Source of the DNA: Anaerolineae bacterium
Lineage (GTDB): Bacteria > Chloroflexota > Anaerolineae > JAAYZQ01
Assembly: GCA_016926595.1 (NCBI GenBank)
Contig: JAFGOG010000642.1
Span: 1-7,749 of the forward strand
Direction: 5' to 3'
DNA length: 7,749 nt
The translations under genes and the position numbers were made by a program. Shown piece by piece: positions 6,972-7,749 of this stretch (position 1 is its first letter; each line of letters starts with the position of its first letter). The notes beneath the pieces were generated by a model that was given only the letters and a program-made list of their open reading frames with translations, was not told where the DNA came from and searched no databases.

Positions 6972-7475
6972 ATGCCCCTACTGGCACAGCGATCGATAGA
7001 ATGTGACAGCGCCGAGTTCGACGCCTTGGCGCAAGCCATCCTGGACGAGGGCCTGACCCTGCGCTTTCGCGCCAAGGGGATGAGCATGCACCCGTTCGTC
7101 CGCAACGGCGACATCCTGCATGTCCGGGCGGTGGCCCCCGATCGGGTGCACATCGGCGAGCTGGTCCTGTTTCGGATCGCCGGCTCGAGGGTGGCTGTCC
7201 ACCGCGTGCTGCGCAAGACGAGATCGGCCGGCAAGCCCGCCTTTGTCATCAAAGGTGACCGGGTCGAGCAGCCCGACGGCGTCGTCCCGGCCGAGAATAT
7301 CCTGGGCCAGGTGATCGCCCGCGAGCGGAACGGGGTCAAGATCGACCTGACCACACCTGCCCGGCGATTGGTCAAGGCAGGGATTGCCTGGTTATCGCCA
7401 GCCTGGCCTGTGGTGATGCCCATCGCCGGCTGGCTGCGTTCTATCGTTATAGGAAGGAACCGAATCAATGTCTAA
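6972..7475 (+). CDS. S24/S26 (signal-peptidase-I-like) family peptidase
   Basis: The 167-residue product has the core of the S26 signal peptidase fold. The nucleophile box is GMSMHPFVRNGD (36-47) with Ser38. The general-base box is VAVHRVL with His77, where bacterial LepB has Lys; Ser/His pairing is typical of SipW and ER/archaeal-type enzymes. FVIKGDRVEQPD (91-102) and NILGQVI (109-115) complete the conserved blocks, with Asp96 and Asp102 as candidate third residues. No N-terminal membrane anchor is present. Residues about 134-160 are hydrophobic (Ala-Trp-Leu-Ser-Pro then Pro-Val-Val-Met-Pro-Ile-Ala) and could anchor it peripherally or as one span. AGGAG (6961-6965) lies 6 nt before ATG. It follows rsmE by 17 nt and overlaps the next gene by 8 nt. 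A role in maturing an exported protein, perhaps its neighbour, is inferred; a LexA/phage-repressor-like S24 peptidase is less likely because no DNA-binding domain exists. Confidence 0.85.
   Translation: MPLLAQRSIECDSAEFDALAQAILDEGLTLRFRAKGMSMHPFVRNGDILHVRAVAPDRVHIGELVLFRIAGSRVAVHRVLRKTRSAGKPAFVIKGDRVEQPDGVVPAENILGQVIARERNGVKIDLTTPARRLVKAGIAWLSPAWPVVMPIAGWLRSIVIGRNRINV
7451..7458 (+). promoter_or_regulatory. Ribosome binding site for the distal secreted-protein gene
   Basis: AGGAAGGA lies 9 nt before ATG 7468, inside the last codons of the peptidase gene. It is the best evidence that translation restarts at 7468 and supports the truncated gene that runs off the window. Confidence 0.7.
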
Positions 7476-7749
7476 GTTTTTTGCTTCGCTCAGAACGACG
7501 CCTTTCAAGTTGCCTGCTTTGCGCGGAATGACAGTGGGAGCTGTGATCGGGCTGCTGCTCGTCGTGGCAGCCCTGGCGCTGCTGTGGCCTGCGCCGCGCG
7601 CCAGCGCCGAAAGCGCCCCCCCGCTGCAGCCGCCTGACGTCCAGCCTCAAACGGGTGAGAGTGTGCAACTGCTGTCTTCAGACGACAGCGGGATCACCTT
7701 CCAGGTGTCGGCGCCATGGGACCGGCTGGCTGTCGAGCCGCTGACCGCC
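7468..7749 (+). CDS. N-terminus of a secreted protein with signal peptide (3' truncated); possibly a C25-type peptidase
   Basis: An open frame begins at ATG 7468 and continues without a stop to the last base, giving 94 residues. A basic N-region (Lys3, Arg9, Lys14, Arg19) is followed by a hydrophobic core (about 22-40, VGAVIGLLLVVAALALLW) and a signal-peptidase-I site ending Ala-Ser-Ala at 45-47, so the protein should be exported. After a Pro-rich linker, residues 66-94 (VQLLSSDDSGITFQVSAPWDRLAVEPL) resemble, from memory, the start of propeptide domains of C25 (gingipain-like) cysteine peptidases. That family call is tentative because no catalytic region lies in the window. The ATG overlaps the peptidase stop by 8 nt, and AGGAAGGA precedes it. 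Codon use near the start is more AT-rich than the rest of the operon, as is common at translation starts. Confidence 0.8.
   Translation, partial: MSKFFASLRTTPFKLPALRGMTVGAVIGLLLVVAALALLWPAPRASAESAPPLQPPDVQPQTGESVQLLSSDDSGITFQVSAPWDRLAVEPLTA

Noticed and set aside
6094..6987. Minus-strand frame of 297 codons opposite rsmE
   Set aside because: rsmE is certain from its motifs; the antisense product is low-complexity Ala/Gly/Leu-rich and has no family features.
7476..7482. Run of six T near the secreted-protein start as a terminator
   Set aside because: No GC-rich stem precedes it, and it lies inside the coding start of the next gene.
1..7749. CRISPR arrays, insertion sequences, tRNA or rRNA genes
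   Set aside because: No regularly spaced repeats, transposase-like frames, terminal repeats or RNA-gene signatures were seen on either strand.

Overview
The window is high-GC bacterial DNA carrying a class I (HrcA/CIRCE) heat-shock operon, with every recognised gene on the + strand. The order is hrcA, grpE, dnaK, dnaJ, prmA, rsmE, an S24/S26 signal-peptidase-like gene, and the start of a secreted protein that runs off the right edge. The first six genes match the order of the Bacillus subtilis dnaK operon (hrcA-grpE-dnaK-dnaJ-yqeT-yqeU). High GC, this order, and an upstream C-terminal domain of a type I associate with Chloroflexota membrane glycosyltransferases suggest a Chloroflexota bacterium, perhaps Anaerolineae-like. 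That assignment is an inference and was not tested by any search.

Layout. Bases 1-324 are the 3' end of an unrelated upstream gene. Bases 325-477 hold the only sizeable non-coding gap. It contains a near-consensus housekeeping promoter (TTGACA, 17-nt spacer, TATTAT, with an extended -10 TG) and, just downstream of the predicted start site, a perfect CIRCE operator whose inverted repeat reaches 15 bp per arm. From 478 onward coding is almost continuous. The widest gap (hrcA to grpE, 52 nt) holds a small hairpin. dnaK/dnaJ, dnaJ/prmA, prmA/rsmE and peptidase/secreted protein all overlap, which indicates one transcription unit with translational coupling. No intrinsic terminator is visible from 416 to the right edge.

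How the genes work together. HrcA is expected to bind CIRCE and repress the whole unit, giving autoregulation through titration by misfolded protein and chaperonin. GrpE, DnaK and DnaJ form the Hsp70 folding machine. PrmA methylates ribosomal protein L11 and RsmE methylates U1498 of 16S rRNA, so the operon also carries ribosome-modification enzymes. The last two genes are the non-standard part. A compact Ser/His S26-like peptidase overlaps by 8 nt the start of a protein with a clear signal peptide. This adds a possible envelope or secretion module to a cytosolic chaperone operon.

Most of the window is a well-known conserved operon. I see no convincing evidence of a wholly undescribed system. 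The points most worth following are the extended CIRCE, the lack of a Shine-Dalgarno sequence for hrcA, the altered third and fourth zinc motifs of DnaJ, and the peptidase/secreted-protein pair at the distal end.
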